Assembly: GCF_003254665.1 (NCBI RefSeq)
Contig: NZ_QHGY01000001.1
Span: forward strand, 496,001-560,000
Direction of reading: 5' to 3'
From: Billgrantia lactosivorans
GTDB taxonomy: Bacteria > Pseudomonadota > Gammaproteobacteria > Pseudomonadales > Halomonadaceae
Length of the DNA: 64,000 nt
The translations under genes were made by a program, and so were the position numbers. Positions 8,572-17,143 of the stretch are shown here, in pieces. The notes under the pieces were generated by a model. It made no database searches and was not told the origin of the DNA. It saw only the letters and a list, made by a program, of their open reading frames with translations. The number at the start of each line of letters is the position of its first letter. Positions within the stretch are counted from its first letter, which is position 1.

Positions 8572-9219
8572 ATGACACGCCCCCTCACCTCGCGACAGCA
8601 GAACGTTTTCGACTTCATCGTCAAGACCATGCACGAACTCGGCTACCCGCCCACGCGTGCCGAGATCGCCCGGGCGCTGGGCTTCCGCTCGCCCAATGCC
8701 GCCGAGGAACACCTGCGCGCGCTGGAGCGCAAGGGCGTGATACGGGTGATTCGCGGTACTTCGCGCGGCATTCGACTGCCGGCCCAGGAAGCCGACAGCG
8801 TCGTCAGCGAGCCGAGCGCCGAAGGCTTGCCCATCATCGGCGAAGTGGCCGCCGGCAGCCCCATCCTCGCCGCCGAGCATATCGACCGCTACTGTCCCCT
8901 GCCCCCGGACTTCTTCACTCCGCGCGCCGATTACCTGCTCAAGGTTCGCGGCCTGTCGATGAAGGATGCCGGCATCCTCGAGGGCGACCTGCTGGCCGTG
9001 CATCGCACCGATCGCGTGCGCGACGGACAGATCGTGGTGGCACGGCTCGAGGACGATGTCACGGTCAAGCGCTTCCACCGCCAGGGGCATCGCGTGGTGC
9101 TGGAGGCCGAGAATATCGACTTCGCCCCGATCGAGGTGGACCTCCGCCACCAGGCGCTCGAGATCGAGGGGATCGGAGTGGGTGTCATACGTGGCGGCAA
9201 CGGCCAGGCTTTGGGATAA
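8572..9219 (+). CDS. lexA: LexA repressor
   Basis: 215 residues. SOS-response repressor and self-cleaving protease. Seen: N-terminal winged helix [20 protein letters not shown] with [15 protein letters not shown], a probable Ala-Gly-type cleavage region [11 protein letters not shown], and the S24 peptidase catalytic serine in [14 protein letters not shown] and lysine in [14 protein letters not shown]. The ATG at 8572 gives the canonical start. dinB follows after 16 bases, so the two form a lexA-dinB operon; Pseudomonas usually has sulA here. Confidence 0.97.
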   Translation: MTRPLTSRQQNVFDFIVKTMHELGYPPTRAEIARALGFRSPNAAEEHLRALERKGVIRVIRGTSRGIRLPAQEADSVVSEPSAEGLPIIGEVAAGSPILAAEHIDRYCPLPPDFFTPRADYLLKVRGLSMKDAGILEGDLLAVHRTDRVRDGQIVVARLEDDVTVKRFHRQGHRVVLEAENIDFAPIEVDLRHQALEIEGIGVGVIRGGNGQALG

Positions 9220-9235
9220 CAGCTGGCGTTTCACC

Positions 9236-10285
9236 ATGAGCCGCAAGATTCTGCATGCCGATTGCGATTGTTTCTACGCCGCGGTGGAGATGCGCGACAA
9301 CCCGGCGCTTCGCGAGGTGCCGCTGGCGATAGGCGGCAGCGCCGAGGGCCGCGGCGTCATCGCCACCTGCAACTACCCGGCCCGCGCCTACGGCATACAC
9401 TCCGCCATGCCGACGGCACGGGCGCTGCGCCTGTGCCCCCACCTCACCCTGCTGCCCGGCGACTTCGACCGCTATCGCGAGGCCTCGCGGCAGCTGCTCG
9501 CCATCTTCCACGAACTGACGCCGCTGGTGGAGCCGCTGTCGCTGGACGAAGCTTTTCTCGACGTCACCGACGTGAGCCGCTTCTCCGGCAGCGCCACCTG
9601 GATGGCGCGCTGGCTCAAGGAGGAGAGCCTCAAGCGCGTGGGCATCACCGTCTCGGTGGGCGCTGCCCCGGCGAAGTTCCTGGCCAAGATTGCCAGCGAC
9701 TGGGAGAAGCCCGACGGCCTCACCGTCATCGCCCCCTCCCAGGTGGACGCCTTCCTGCGCGCACTCCCGGTGACCAAGCTGCACGGGGTCGGGCCGGCCA
9801 CGGCCAAGCGCCTGCAGGCACTTGAGATCGCCACCTGCGATGACCTGCAGCGTCTGCCACTGGAGCGTTTGCTGCAGGAGTTCGGCAAGTTCGGCAAGCG
9901 CCTGTACGAGCTGGCGCGCGGCATCGACGACCGCCCCGTTCGCATCGAGCGCGAGCGCAAGTCGGTGAGCGTGGAGACCACTTTCGCCAGCGACCTGCCC
10001 GATATCGCCCACTGCCATACCCAGTTGGCGCCGCTGTGCGAGCGCCTCGAGGCACGCCTGTCCCGCCATGGCCAGCCGCCCGTCGCCGGCACCTTCGTCA
10101 AGGTGCGCTTCGACGACTTCTCTCTCACCACCCTCGACGCCCGTGGCGGCTTGCCCACGCTCGCCACCTTCACCTCACTGTTGGGGCAGGCCTGGGCCAG
10201 GCGCCGGCGGCCGGTGCGCCTGCTGGGGGTCGGGGTTCGCCTGGTGCCGGACGACGCCAGGCGACAGCTCAGCCTGCCCCTCTAG
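9236..10285 (+). CDS. dinB: DNA polymerase IV (Y family)
   Basis: 349 residues, normal for DinB. Error-prone translesion polymerase. Seen: MSRKILHADCDCFYAAVEM with the first catalytic aspartate, the second metal-binding motif LSLDEAFLDVTDV, the helix-hairpin-helix region KLHGVGPATAKRLQ, and a little-finger domain to about residue 345. The start at 9236 is fixed by the conserved N-terminus. It lies 16 bases after lexA, giving direct SOS control. The extreme C-terminus RRQLSLPL contains a QLSLPL-type beta-clamp binding motif, as expected for Pol IV. Confidence 0.97.
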   Translation: MSRKILHADCDCFYAAVEMRDNPALREVPLAIGGSAEGRGVIATCNYPARAYGIHSAMPTARALRLCPHLTLLPGDFDRYREASRQLLAIFHELTPLVEPLSLDEAFLDVTDVSRFSGSATWMARWLKEESLKRVGITVSVGAAPAKFLAKIASDWEKPDGLTVIAPSQVDAFLRALPVTKLHGVGPATAKRLQALEIATCDDLQRLPLERLLQEFGKFGKRLYELARGIDDRPVRIERERKSVSVETTFASDLPDIAHCHTQLAPLCERLEARLSRHGQPPVAGTFVKVRFDDFSLTTLDARGGLPTLATFTSLLGQAWARRRRPVRLLGVGVRLVPDDARRQLSLPL

Positions 10286-10287
10286 CC

Positions 10288-10959
10288 TCACTTGGTATCG
10301 ATGTAGCGGTGGTCGTTGAAGGTCGCGACCCAGCCCGGGTGGTAGACCATCAGCACGCTGAGCAGCATGCCGGTGATGAAGGCTTCCGAGGGCATCAGCA
10401 ACGGCAGGAACAGGGCGTACTCCTTGGCCAGGTAGACTGCCTCGGGATCGGTGGCCGCCATGATGACCAGCCCCAGGCCTGCAAGCCCCGTCCCCAGGGT
10501 CGCCAGCGCCGCACCGAAGAAACCGCACACGAAGAGGAAGATCATCAGGTTGTCGGGCAGGTAACGATCGACGATGCGCCATATCGCCACCATGACCATC
10601 ACCGGCACCAGCCCGGTGATCAACACATTGACACCGAGCAGAGGCCAGCCTGCCTTGCCCAGGACGACCAGCGAGAGATTGGCCAGCAGGTTGGTCAACA
10701 GGGCCAGCGGCGCCTTGAAGATCAGCGTCATCAATGCCGTCAGCATCAGATGCAGGGTCAACCAGTCGACCGACTGGGCCCGGAGTTGCCACAGCAGCAC
10801 GACCGCCAAGCTCGCCGCCAGCCAGCGGTGCTGCAAGCCCGTGTCGGCCAACAGGGGCCGCCAGGGGCGTTGCGCCAGCGCCAGCGCCATTACCGTCAGC
10901 GAGATGAGCCCGCAGACGACCAGCAGCCAAGGCGCCAGGATCGGCTCGGAGAAGCTCAT
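10288..10959 (-). CDS. CbiM-like energy-coupling factor transporter permease
   Basis: 223 residues with about six or seven membrane segments. The sequence TLHLMLTALMTLIF and the C-terminal LMPSEAFITGMLLSV resemble the CbiM/NikM superfamily of substrate-binding (S) components for cobalt or nickel ECF transporters. No ATPase or T component is adjacent, so it would act alone or with distant partners. It ends 2 bases after dinB on the opposite strand. Substrate is unknown; nickel would fit with the urease genes elsewhere in the window, but that is speculation. Confidence 0.6.
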   Translation of the reverse strand: MSFSEPILAPWLLVVCGLISLTVMALALAQRPWRPLLADTGLQHRWLAASLAVVLLWQLRAQSVDWLTLHLMLTALMTLIFKAPLALLTNLLANLSLVVLGKAGWPLLGVNVLITGLVPVMVMVAIWRIVDRYLPDNLMIFLFVCGFFGAALATLGTGLAGLGLVIMAATDPEAVYLAKEYALFLPLLMPSEAFITGMLLSVLMVYHPGWVATFNDHRYIDTK

Positions 10960-10979
10960 TACCGCCCTACCCTGAGAAG

Positions 10980-11834
10980 TCAGGCAAAGACAACGGTCTT
11001 GTTGCCATGGATCAGCACCCGGTCCTCGAGATGCCAGCGCAAGCCGCGCGCCAGGACCGCCTTCTCCACGTCACGCCCGAAGCGGACCAGATCCTGCGGG
11101 GTATGGCAGTGGCTCACGCGGTGTATGTCCTGTTCGATGATCGGCCCGGCATCCAGTTCCTCGGTCACGTAGTGACAGGTGGCACCGATCAGCTTGACGC
11201 CCCGCGAATGGGCCTGATGATAGGGACGCGCGCCGGCGAACGACGGCAGGAAGCTGTGGTGGATATTGATCACCCTGCCCGCATAGCGCTGGCACAGCCG
11301 CGGCGGCAGGATCTGCATGTAGCGGGCCAGCACCACGGTATCGGCCCCCAGCGCCTCGACATGCCGCTCGACCTCGTCGAATGCCGCACCCTTGTCGTCA
11401 GCGGCGACGGGCACGTGGTGGTAGGGAAGACCATGCCATTCGACCATGCTGCGCATGTCGTCGTGATTCGAGATCACCCCGACGACGTCGCCCTCCAGTT
11501 CGCCGGCGGTCCAGCGATACAGCAGGTCGACCAGGCAGTGCGACTCGCGCGAGACCAGAATCACCACGCGTGGCCTGCGGCGGGTGTCGCGCAGCGCCCA
11601 GTCCATGTCGAACTCGCGGGCCACGGGCTCGAAGGATTCCTTCAGCTCGGCGGCGGTCATGCCGATCGAGTCGGCCAGGATCTCGTAACGCATGAAGAAG
11701 CGCCCGGCCTCGAGATCGGAGTGCTGGCTGGCTTCGGTGATGGAACCGCCATGGCCGGCGATGAAGCCGGAAACGCGGGCCACGATGCCCCGGCGGTCGG
11801 GGCAGGAAACGACGAGACGATAATAGTGGGACAT
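10980..11834 (-). CDS. purU: Formyltetrahydrofolate deformylase
   Basis: 284 residues. Hydrolyses 10-formyl-THF to THF and formate, balancing the one-carbon pool and feeding formate to PurT in some bacteria. Seen: N-terminal ACT domain (residues 3-80, YRLVVSCPDRRGIVARVSGF) followed by a formyltransferase-fold domain with HHSFLPSFAGARPYHQA and the DAGPIIEQD motif. The ACT domain distinguishes it from PurN, which also occurs in this window (42398-43126). The ATG at 11834 is the canonical start. Divergent from the ribonuclease J gene. Confidence 0.95.
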   Translation of the reverse strand: MSHYYRLVVSCPDRRGIVARVSGFIAGHGGSITEASQHSDLEAGRFFMRYEILADSIGMTAAELKESFEPVAREFDMDWALRDTRRRPRVVILVSRESHCLVDLLYRWTAGELEGDVVGVISNHDDMRSMVEWHGLPYHHVPVAADDKGAAFDEVERHVEALGADTVVLARYMQILPPRLCQRYAGRVINIHHSFLPSFAGARPYHQAHSRGVKLIGATCHYVTEELDAGPIIEQDIHRVSHCHTPQDLVRFGRDVEKAVLARGLRWHLEDRVLIHGNKTVVFA

Positions 11835-11933
11835 GTGCCAACCTGGTGCGGAACGGTGTACGCGAAGCACGCATTGTAGCGAACTCGGCCGAGCCGGGAC
11901 ACGCCCGCCCACGCCCTCGCGGCCGGCATCGCG

Positions 11934-11963
11934 TTGTTAAGGGTCGCGACGTTCCCGTATAGT
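11934..11963 (+). promoter_or_regulatory. Candidate sigma-70 promoter for the RNase J gene
   Basis: TTGTTA (11934-11939) and TATAGT (11958-11963) are separated by 18 bases, about 30 bases before the downstream start codon. No other good -10 was seen in the 160-base divergent gap. Confidence 0.45.
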
Positions 11964-11994
11964 GAAGTTTCCATTGTCTGGTCATGATTTGCCG

Positions 11995-13662
11995 ATGCAT
12001 TCGACTCACGCCACCATACGCCCCCGCCGCCGCCCCCCGCTTCACTTCCTGCCTCTGGGGGGGTGCGGCGAGATCGGCATGAATCTGGGGCTCTACGGGC
12101 ACGAGGATGCATGGATAGCCGTCGACTGCGGCATGATGATTCGCCAGGACCTGCCCGACGCGCCACTGCAGGTGCCCAGCCTCGAGACCCCCGAGGCGCT
12201 TGGCATCCGCCCCCAGGCGCTGGTCATCACCCACGGCCACGAGGACCACATCGGCGCCGTCGCCTGGTTATGGCCGAGGTGGCAATGTCCGGTGTACGCC
12301 ACGCCGCTGGCCGCCGGCCTGCTGCGGGCCAAGTTCCTCGAACGTGGCCTCGCCGATGGCGCCATCCGCGTGATCGAGCCTGGCGAAGCGCTGGAGAGCG
12401 GCCCTTTTACCCTGCGCTACCTGCCGCTGACGCACTCCATACCGGAGAGCTGCGCCCTGCTGATTGCCGTCGGCGACTTCCGCGTGCTGCATACCGGCGA
12501 CTGGAAGCTCGATCCGGAGCCCCTGATAGGCCCGCCGGTCCAGAGTTCGCTGTTTCGTGCCCTGGCCCCGGTGGACCTGGTGGTCGGCGACTCCACCAAC
12601 GCCCCCATGCCGGGCCACTCGCGCAGCGAAGGGGATGTAGCCCGGGCGCTCGAGCAGCGCCTCGCCCAGTGCGAGGGTCGGGTCGTGGTGACCTGCTTCG
12701 CCAGCAACCTGGCGCGGGTCCTGGCCGTGGCCCGCGCCGCCGAACGCTGCGGTCGACGGGTCAGCCTGATGGGACGGGCCATGGAGCGCATGGTCGCCGT
12801 AGCCCGGGGCCTGGGGTATCTGGACGACATGCCGGCGCTGGTACCGGTCAGCGATCTCGGCTACCTGCCACCGGCGGAGGTCCTGGTGATTGCCACCGGC
12901 AGCCAGGGCGAACCACGCGCGGCGCTGACGCGCCTGGCCAATGGCAGGCACCACAGTTTCGAGCTGATGGCCGGCGACACCGTGCTCTTCTCGGCCAAGG
13001 CAATTCCCGGCAATGAGCACCAGATCGAGCGCCTCAAGCATGCCCTGAGGCGTCTCGACGTTGCGGTATGGGACGAATTCAACCACCCCGAACTCCATGC
13101 CTCCGGCCACCCCGCCCAGGACGAGCTGCGCACCTTCTATGGCTGGATCAGGCCGCGTCAGCTGCTGCCGGTCCACGGCGAACGGCGACACCAGCAGGCC
13201 CATCGGGAGCTGGCGGAGTCGATGGGCATCGAGGCGCCGCTGGCGCCGGTCAATGGCGACCTGATTCGCCTCGATGGTGAGGGGCTGACGCTGGAGTCGC
13301 GCCATCCTCAGCGACCCTGCATCGTCAGTCAGGACGCCGTCACGCCACTGCCGGGGCTAACCGCGGAGCGCGGATCGCCGCGCCATGGCATCCTGCATCT
13401 CGCCCTGTCGGTAGCCTCGACAGGAACCGGCTGGACGCGCATCGGACGCCTGATGATGGATGCGCATCGGGTCAGCGCCATGGATGAAGACAGCTTCACC
13501 GAGTGGCTCGACGAGCGTCTGGAGGAAGTCGAGGCGGAAACCCTGGCCGAGCTTCGTACCGCCCTGCAGCCCCTCATCACTTCCTGGCTGGGGCAGCATC
13601 TGCGCCAATTACCTGACGTTCATCTCCAGCTGATTGCCGTGGAAGTGCCGGCCTTCCGCTGA
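11995..13662 (+). CDS. Ribonuclease J-type metallo-beta-lactamase/beta-CASP protein
   Basis: 555 residues. RNase J enzymes are 5'-3' exo- and endoribonucleases with a zinc-dependent metallo-beta-lactamase core, a beta-CASP domain and a C-terminal extension. Seen in order: GGCGEIGMNLGLY, the metal motif THGHEDHIGA, HTGDWKLD, GDSTNAPMPG, ATGSQGEPR in the beta-CASP domain, HASGHPAQDEL and PVHGERRHQQAH. The ATG at 11995 is used; ATG at 11962 is possible. RNase J is common in Firmicutes and Alphaproteobacteria but patchy in Gammaproteobacteria, which rely on RNase E. Confidence 0.85.
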   Translation: MHSTHATIRPRRRPPLHFLPLGGCGEIGMNLGLYGHEDAWIAVDCGMMIRQDLPDAPLQVPSLETPEALGIRPQALVITHGHEDHIGAVAWLWPRWQCPVYATPLAAGLLRAKFLERGLADGAIRVIEPGEALESGPFTLRYLPLTHSIPESCALLIAVGDFRVLHTGDWKLDPEPLIGPPVQSSLFRALAPVDLVVGDSTNAPMPGHSRSEGDVARALEQRLAQCEGRVVVTCFASNLARVLAVARAAERCGRRVSLMGRAMERMVAVARGLGYLDDMPALVPVSDLGYLPPAEVLVIATGSQGEPRAALTRLANGRHHSFELMAGDTVLFSAKAIPGNEHQIERLKHALRRLDVAVWDEFNHPELHASGHPAQDELRTFYGWIRPRQLLPVHGERRHQQAHRELAESMGIEAPLAPVNGDLIRLDGEGLTLESRHPQRPCIVSQDAVTPLPGLTAERGSPRHGILHLALSVASTGTGWTRIGRLMMDAHRVSAMDEDSFTEWLDERLEEVEAETLAELRTALQPLITSWLGQHLRQLPDVHLQLIAVEVPAFR

Positions 13663-13782
13663 GGCCCCAATGAGCATCACCGGAGCGATATCGGGAAAAC
13701 CGGCATTAGCGAGTCGGGGGTGACACATCGTGCATCAGCCCCGACCCGAGTTGCGCGAGCAGACGATTCGTGCCCTGCGGGA

Positions 13783-14073
13783 TCACGAACCGCTGGCATT
13801 CTTGGGCGGACGACCACGCCGACGGCGAGGCTGTTCTCCCACGAGATCTTCCACGGAAAGGCCGGCATCACTCATGGCCTCGCGGATCTCTGCCAGCTTC
13901 TTTTCCTTGTCCGCTTCTTCCTGTTTGCGGAGCTTCTCCTCTTCGTTTTTCTGCTCGATAACCTCGCCGATCACATCGGACAGCTTGTGCAGCTGCTCCA
14001 TGCTCAGCTGGCGAGCCGCGGCACGGGCCACGTTCTTGTTACGGGCGATGCGCTCCAGGGTTTCGCTGGACAT
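13783..14073 (-). CDS. H-NS-like oligomerisation domain with a C-terminal AT-hook
   Basis: 96 residues. Residues 1-75 look like the H-NS N-terminal coiled-coil oligomerisation region (ARQLSMEQLHKLSDVIGEVI then a charged helix KNEEEKLRKQEEADKEKKL and IREAMSDAGLSVEDL). The last 20 residues are basic and contain RRRRGRPPKN, a GRP-core AT-hook, instead of the usual H-NS TWTGRGR-type domain; the protein is about 40 residues shorter than E. coli H-NS. It is probably a nucleoid-associated, AT-rich DNA-binding protein. Good SD GGAGGAGG, 3 bases before the ATG. Convergent with the RNase J gene. Confidence 0.7.
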   Translation of the reverse strand: MSSETLERIARNKNVARAAARQLSMEQLHKLSDVIGEVIEQKNEEEKLRKQEEADKEKKLAEIREAMSDAGLSVEDLVGEQPRRRRGRPPKNASGS

Positions 14074-14095
14074 TGGCCTCCTCCATGCAAGAAAA

Positions 14096-14155
14096 CGACG
14101 AGTCAGCCTTGAGGCTCACTCGTCGAAAGTATATGCCGATTTGCCGAATTGGCAA
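14096..14155 (-). promoter_or_regulatory. Promoter and 5'-end hairpin of the H-NS-like gene
   Basis: On the minus strand, TTGCCA (14155-14150) and TATACT (14133-14128) are 16 bases apart, so transcription should start near 14121. Exactly there begins an imperfect hairpin, CGACGAGT-GCCT arms closing at 14096, followed by TTTTC. The structure is both a likely terminator for the moa operon arriving from upstream and the first thing in the H-NS-like mRNA. The start codon is 23 bases beyond. Confidence 0.6.
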
Positions 14156-14226
14156 GAAAAGTCCGTATCAACGCAAGGGCGTTTTACGAGGAAGTGTACG
14201 ACCAATAGCGGCCTATTCGTTGGCGA

Positions 14227-15240
14227 TCAACCGCCGGTCATGTTCATGAAGCGGACGATCTGGACATCGCCATCGGTCGTGAAATGGTGGCGCTCGGGCT
14301 TGAGCGGCAAGGCAGCGACGATGGCACGCTTCAAAGCCTCGAGGTCGCCCGGATGCTGCCGCAGCACGGCGCGCAAATCGACGGAGTGTTCGTTGCCGAG
14401 GCAGAGCAATAGCCGTCCTTCCGCCGTGACCCGTACGCGATTGCAGCTGGCGCAGAAGTTATGGCTGTGAGGCGAAATGAAACCGATGCGACTGTCGCTG
14501 TCGCTCATGCGGTAATAGCGCGAAGGCCCGAGGGTCGATTCGGCGGTGGGTATCAACGCGTGGCGCCGCTCGATGATGCCCTTCACGTCATCGCTCGAGC
14601 AGAAGGTCTCGGCGCGAGAGTGATCGGAAACGTCACCCAGCGGCATCTCCTCGATGAAGCTCAGGTCGACGCCCTCGGAGCGCGCAAAGTCGACCAGGTC
14701 GAGCACCTCGTCGTCGTTGCGTCCCTTGAGGATCACCGCGTTGAGCTTGATCCGCTCGAAGCCGGCTTCGCGTGCTGCCCGCAGCCCGTCGAGCACCTTG
14801 TCAAGGCTGCCGGTTCGCGTCAGCTGGCGAAAGCGCTCGGCGTCGAGCGTGTCCAGGCTGATGTTGAGTCGCCCCAGGCCTGCCTCGCGCAGGCGCCTGG
14901 CGTGCTTGACCAACCCTGCCCCATTGGTGGTCATGGCCAGGTCGCGCAGCCCGGGCAGCGCGCTGGTCTGCTCGACCAGTTGCTCGATGCCACGCCTAAC
15001 CAGAGGCTCCCCGCCGGTCAGGCGAATCTTCTCCACGCCCATCTCGACGAACGCACGCGCCACCATGCCCAATTCCTCGAGCGTAAGGATCTGCGCCCGC
15101 GGCAGGAAGGTCATCTCCTCGCTCATGCAGTAGACGCAGCGAAAATCGCAGCGATCGGTCACGGAGATCCGCACATAGCGTACACGCCTGCCGAAGCCAT
15201 CGATCAATTCAGTGGGCAGGGTCTCAGGGGATTTAGTCAT
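14227..15240 (-). CDS. moaA: GTP 3',8-cyclase MoaA
   Basis: 337 residues. Radical SAM enzyme that starts molybdenum cofactor synthesis by cyclising GTP. Seen: the SAM [4Fe-4S] motif CDFRCVYC, glycine-rich TGGEP, the C-terminal second-cluster cysteines around FCASCNRVR and LLLCLG, and the C-terminal Gly-Gly needed for activity. The start at 15240 overlaps the moaE stop by 8 bases, so the two are translationally coupled. Last gene of mobA-mobB-moaCD-moaE-moaA. Confidence 0.96.
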   Translation of the reverse strand: MTKSPETLPTELIDGFGRRVRYVRISVTDRCDFRCVYCMSEEMTFLPRAQILTLEELGMVARAFVEMGVEKIRLTGGEPLVRRGIEQLVEQTSALPGLRDLAMTTNGAGLVKHARRLREAGLGRLNISLDTLDAERFRQLTRTGSLDKVLDGLRAAREAGFERIKLNAVILKGRNDDEVLDLVDFARSEGVDLSFIEEMPLGDVSDHSRAETFCSSDDVKGIIERRHALIPTAESTLGPSRYYRMSDSDSRIGFISPHSHNFCASCNRVRVTAEGRLLLCLGNEHSVDLRAVLRQHPGDLEALKRAIVAALPLKPERHHFTTDGDVQIVRFMNMTGG

Positions 15241-15691
15241 TTTCGCTCTCCCAGCGGCTGGCATCCCGGTGGTCCGATTCCCGTTCGGCAACCCAGTAGT
15301 CCCCGGTGTTGCTATGCTCCTTTTTCCAGAAAGGTGCGCGGGTCTTGAGGTAGTCCATGATGAAGTCGCACGCCTCGAAGGCCGCGCGACGGTGCGCACT
15401 GGCGACCACCACCAACACGATAGGATCCCCCGGAGAGAGGCGTCCAACCCGGTGAATGAGGCGAACCCCCTGGAGTGGCCAACGCGCCTGCGCCTCCGCC
15501 ACGATCTCGCCCAGCGCGGTTTCCGTCATGCCTGGATAGTGTTCGAGCGTCAGCGCGCTGACGTCGGGGCGTTCGTTGAAGTCGCGCACCAGCCCGGTGA
15601 AACTGACCACCGCCCCGATGTCGGAACGCCCCTCCAGCAGCTGCCGCTGTTCGCTGCCTGGGTCGAAGGCGCTCTCCTGTACCCGGATCAT
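15233..15691 (-). CDS. moaE: Molybdopterin synthase catalytic subunit MoaE
   Basis: 152 residues. Large subunit of molybdopterin synthase, which inserts sulfur from MoaD thiocarboxylate into precursor Z (cyclic pyranopterin monophosphate). Seen: [33 protein letters not shown] and the active-site lysine region [12 protein letters not shown]. Starts 5 bases after the moaCD stop and overlaps moaA. Its partner MoaD exists here only as the C-terminal half of the preceding fused protein. Confidence 0.96.
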   Translation of the reverse strand: MIRVQESAFDPGSEQRQLLEGRSDIGAVVSFTGLVRDFNERPDVSALTLEHYPGMTETALGEIVAEAQARWPLQGVRLIHRVGRLSPGDPIVLVVVASAHRRAAFEACDFIMDYLKTRAPFWKKEHSNTGDYWVAERESDHRDASRWESEND

Positions 15692-15696
15692 GCCGC

Positions 15697-16506
15697 TCAG
15701 CCTCCCGTTACCGGTGGGAAGAACGCCACTTCATCGTCGTTGGTGATCGGCGTCGCGTCCAGCGCCATGACCTGATTCACCGCGCACAGCACCCGCCCCT
15801 CGCCGAGTCGCGTAAAGCGAGCATCGCGTTTTGCCAGGGCGCTCTTCAACCCCCCGACATCGGTGCTCGGCAAGGTGTCCAGCGGCAGGGTGAGGTCGCT
15901 GACCCCGAGCCGCTCACGCAATTCGGCGAGAAACTTGACCCTGACGCAGGGTGAATCGATGTCGCATCGAGTGCCCACCGAAACCTGGCCCGCCGCACCC
16001 TCGCCGGTGACGATCGGCGTCATCGCGGCGCCTGGCTGGCGCTGGTAGTCACCGGATTTACCGCCACGCTTGGCATCGAGGTGGATGGCACCGATCTCCA
16101 TGTCCTTGTCCACCGCCTTGCACATGTCATAGAGCGTCAGGCACGCCACCGAGACCGCCGTCAATGCCTCCATCTCCACGCCGGTTCGCCCCTTGAGGCG
16201 GCAGGTCGCGATCACTTCGACCCGGGAGTTCTGCTCGTCCAGATGAAAGTCGACCGTCACCTTCGACAGCGGCAACGCATGGCACAGCGGAATCAGCTCA
16301 TGGGTGCGCTTGGCGGCCTGGATGCCGGCAATACGCGCTGTGGCCAGCACGTCACCCTTGGGCAGGCCGCCATCGATCAGCAGTGCCAGCGTGTCCGGCT
16401 TCATCAAGATATGACCGGAAGCGGTCGCCTCACGGCGAGTTTCGGCCTTGTCGGCGACGTCGACCATATGGGCCTCGCCGCGCTGGTTGAGATGGGTCAG
16501 ATTCAT
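15697..16506 (-). CDS. MoaC-MoaD fusion protein
   Basis: 269 residues in one uninterrupted frame. Residues 1-160 are MoaC, cyclic pyranopterin monophosphate synthase: [15 protein letters not shown], the substrate motif [24 protein letters not shown] and CKAVDKDM with the catalytic lysine. Residues about 188-269 are MoaD, the ubiquitin-like sulfur carrier: [14 protein letters not shown] to the C-terminal FFPPVTGG, whose terminal glycine is thiocarboxylated. A linker of some 25 residues joins them. The two are separate genes in E. coli. An internal methionine near the start of the linker (MTPIV) could allow a separate MoaD, but no clear SD was identified. Confidence 0.93.
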   Translation of the reverse strand: MNLTHLNQRGEAHMVDVADKAETRREATASGHILMKPDTLALLIDGGLPKGDVLATARIAGIQAAKRTHELIPLCHALPLSKVTVDFHLDEQNSRVEVIATCRLKGRTGVEMEALTAVSVACLTLYDMCKAVDKDMEIGAIHLDAKRGGKSGDYQRQPGAAMTPIVTGEGAAGQVSVGTRCDIDSPCVRVKFLAELRERLGVSDLTLPLDTLPSTDVGGLKSALAKRDARFTRLGEGRVLCAVNQVMALDATPITNDDEVAFFPPVTGG

Positions 16507-16558
16507 GTGAAGCAGCCTCGAAATCGGTTGAGCCACGGCGTCCTGTGGTCAGGAAAGG

Positions 16559-17143
16559 TCATGTCGGGAACGGGCCCCGGGGTGCGCGTTCGGCCGGCCA
16601 CCGCGACGGCCAGGCGGCGACCCAGTCGGCGATGGCTTCCACGTCGTCCAGGTCGAGCCAATCGACATCGTCCGGCACCGCCACCGGGGGCTGGCTGGCC
16701 ACTGCCCGGATCCACGGGTCCTCGGCCACGCGCAGCGTCTTGCCCAACGCCTCGCGGTACAGCTCGAGCTTGGGCAGGGGCCAGGCCTTGAAGCCCTCCA
16801 CCAGCACCAGGTCCGGACGCTGCGGCCGCAGCACCTCGATCAGCTGAGCCAGGTCGGCCTCCTCCTGGTCGGGCGTTTCCCTCATCATGGCCCACCTGGC
16901 CCGCGAGGCAACCAGCATCGGCGCGGCTCCTGCCTGGCGCAGGCGGTGGCTGTCCTTGCCCGGCTGATCGACGTCGAAAGCGTGATGCGCGTGCTTGATC
17001 ACGGCCGTACGCAGCCCACGCGCCGCCAGCCGCGGTAACAGCCCCTCGAGCAGCGTTGTCTTGCCGGTCCCGCTCCAGGCGGCGATGCCGAGCAGCGGCA
17101 GCGCCTCGTCAAGGGTCAGCGGGGCATGCTGCGGTGATGGCAT
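16559..17143 (-). CDS. mobB: Molybdopterin-guanine dinucleotide biosynthesis adaptor MobB
   Basis: 194 residues. P-loop GTPase that assists MobA. Seen: Walker A GIAAWSGTGKTTLLEGLLP at residues 18-36, TAVIKHAHHAFDVDQPGKDSHRL, and LVLVEGFK, all typical of MobB. The start codon overlaps the mobA stop by one base (TGATG), which fixes it at 17143. Followed after 52 bases by moaCD on the same strand. Cytosolic. Confidence 0.93.
   Translation of the reverse strand: MPSPQHAPLTLDEALPLLGIAAWSGTGKTTLLEGLLPRLAARGLRTAVIKHAHHAFDVDQPGKDSHRLRQAGAAPMLVASRARWAMMRETPDQEEADLAQLIEVLRPQRPDLVLVEGFKAWPLPKLELYREALGKTLRVAEDPWIRAVASQPPVAVPDDVDWLDLDDVEAIADWVAAWPSRWPAERAPRGPFPT

Noticed and set aside
15697..15950. moaD as a separate gene
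   Set aside because: No stop codon separates it from moaC and no convincing ribosome site precedes the internal ATG; reported as a fusion instead.
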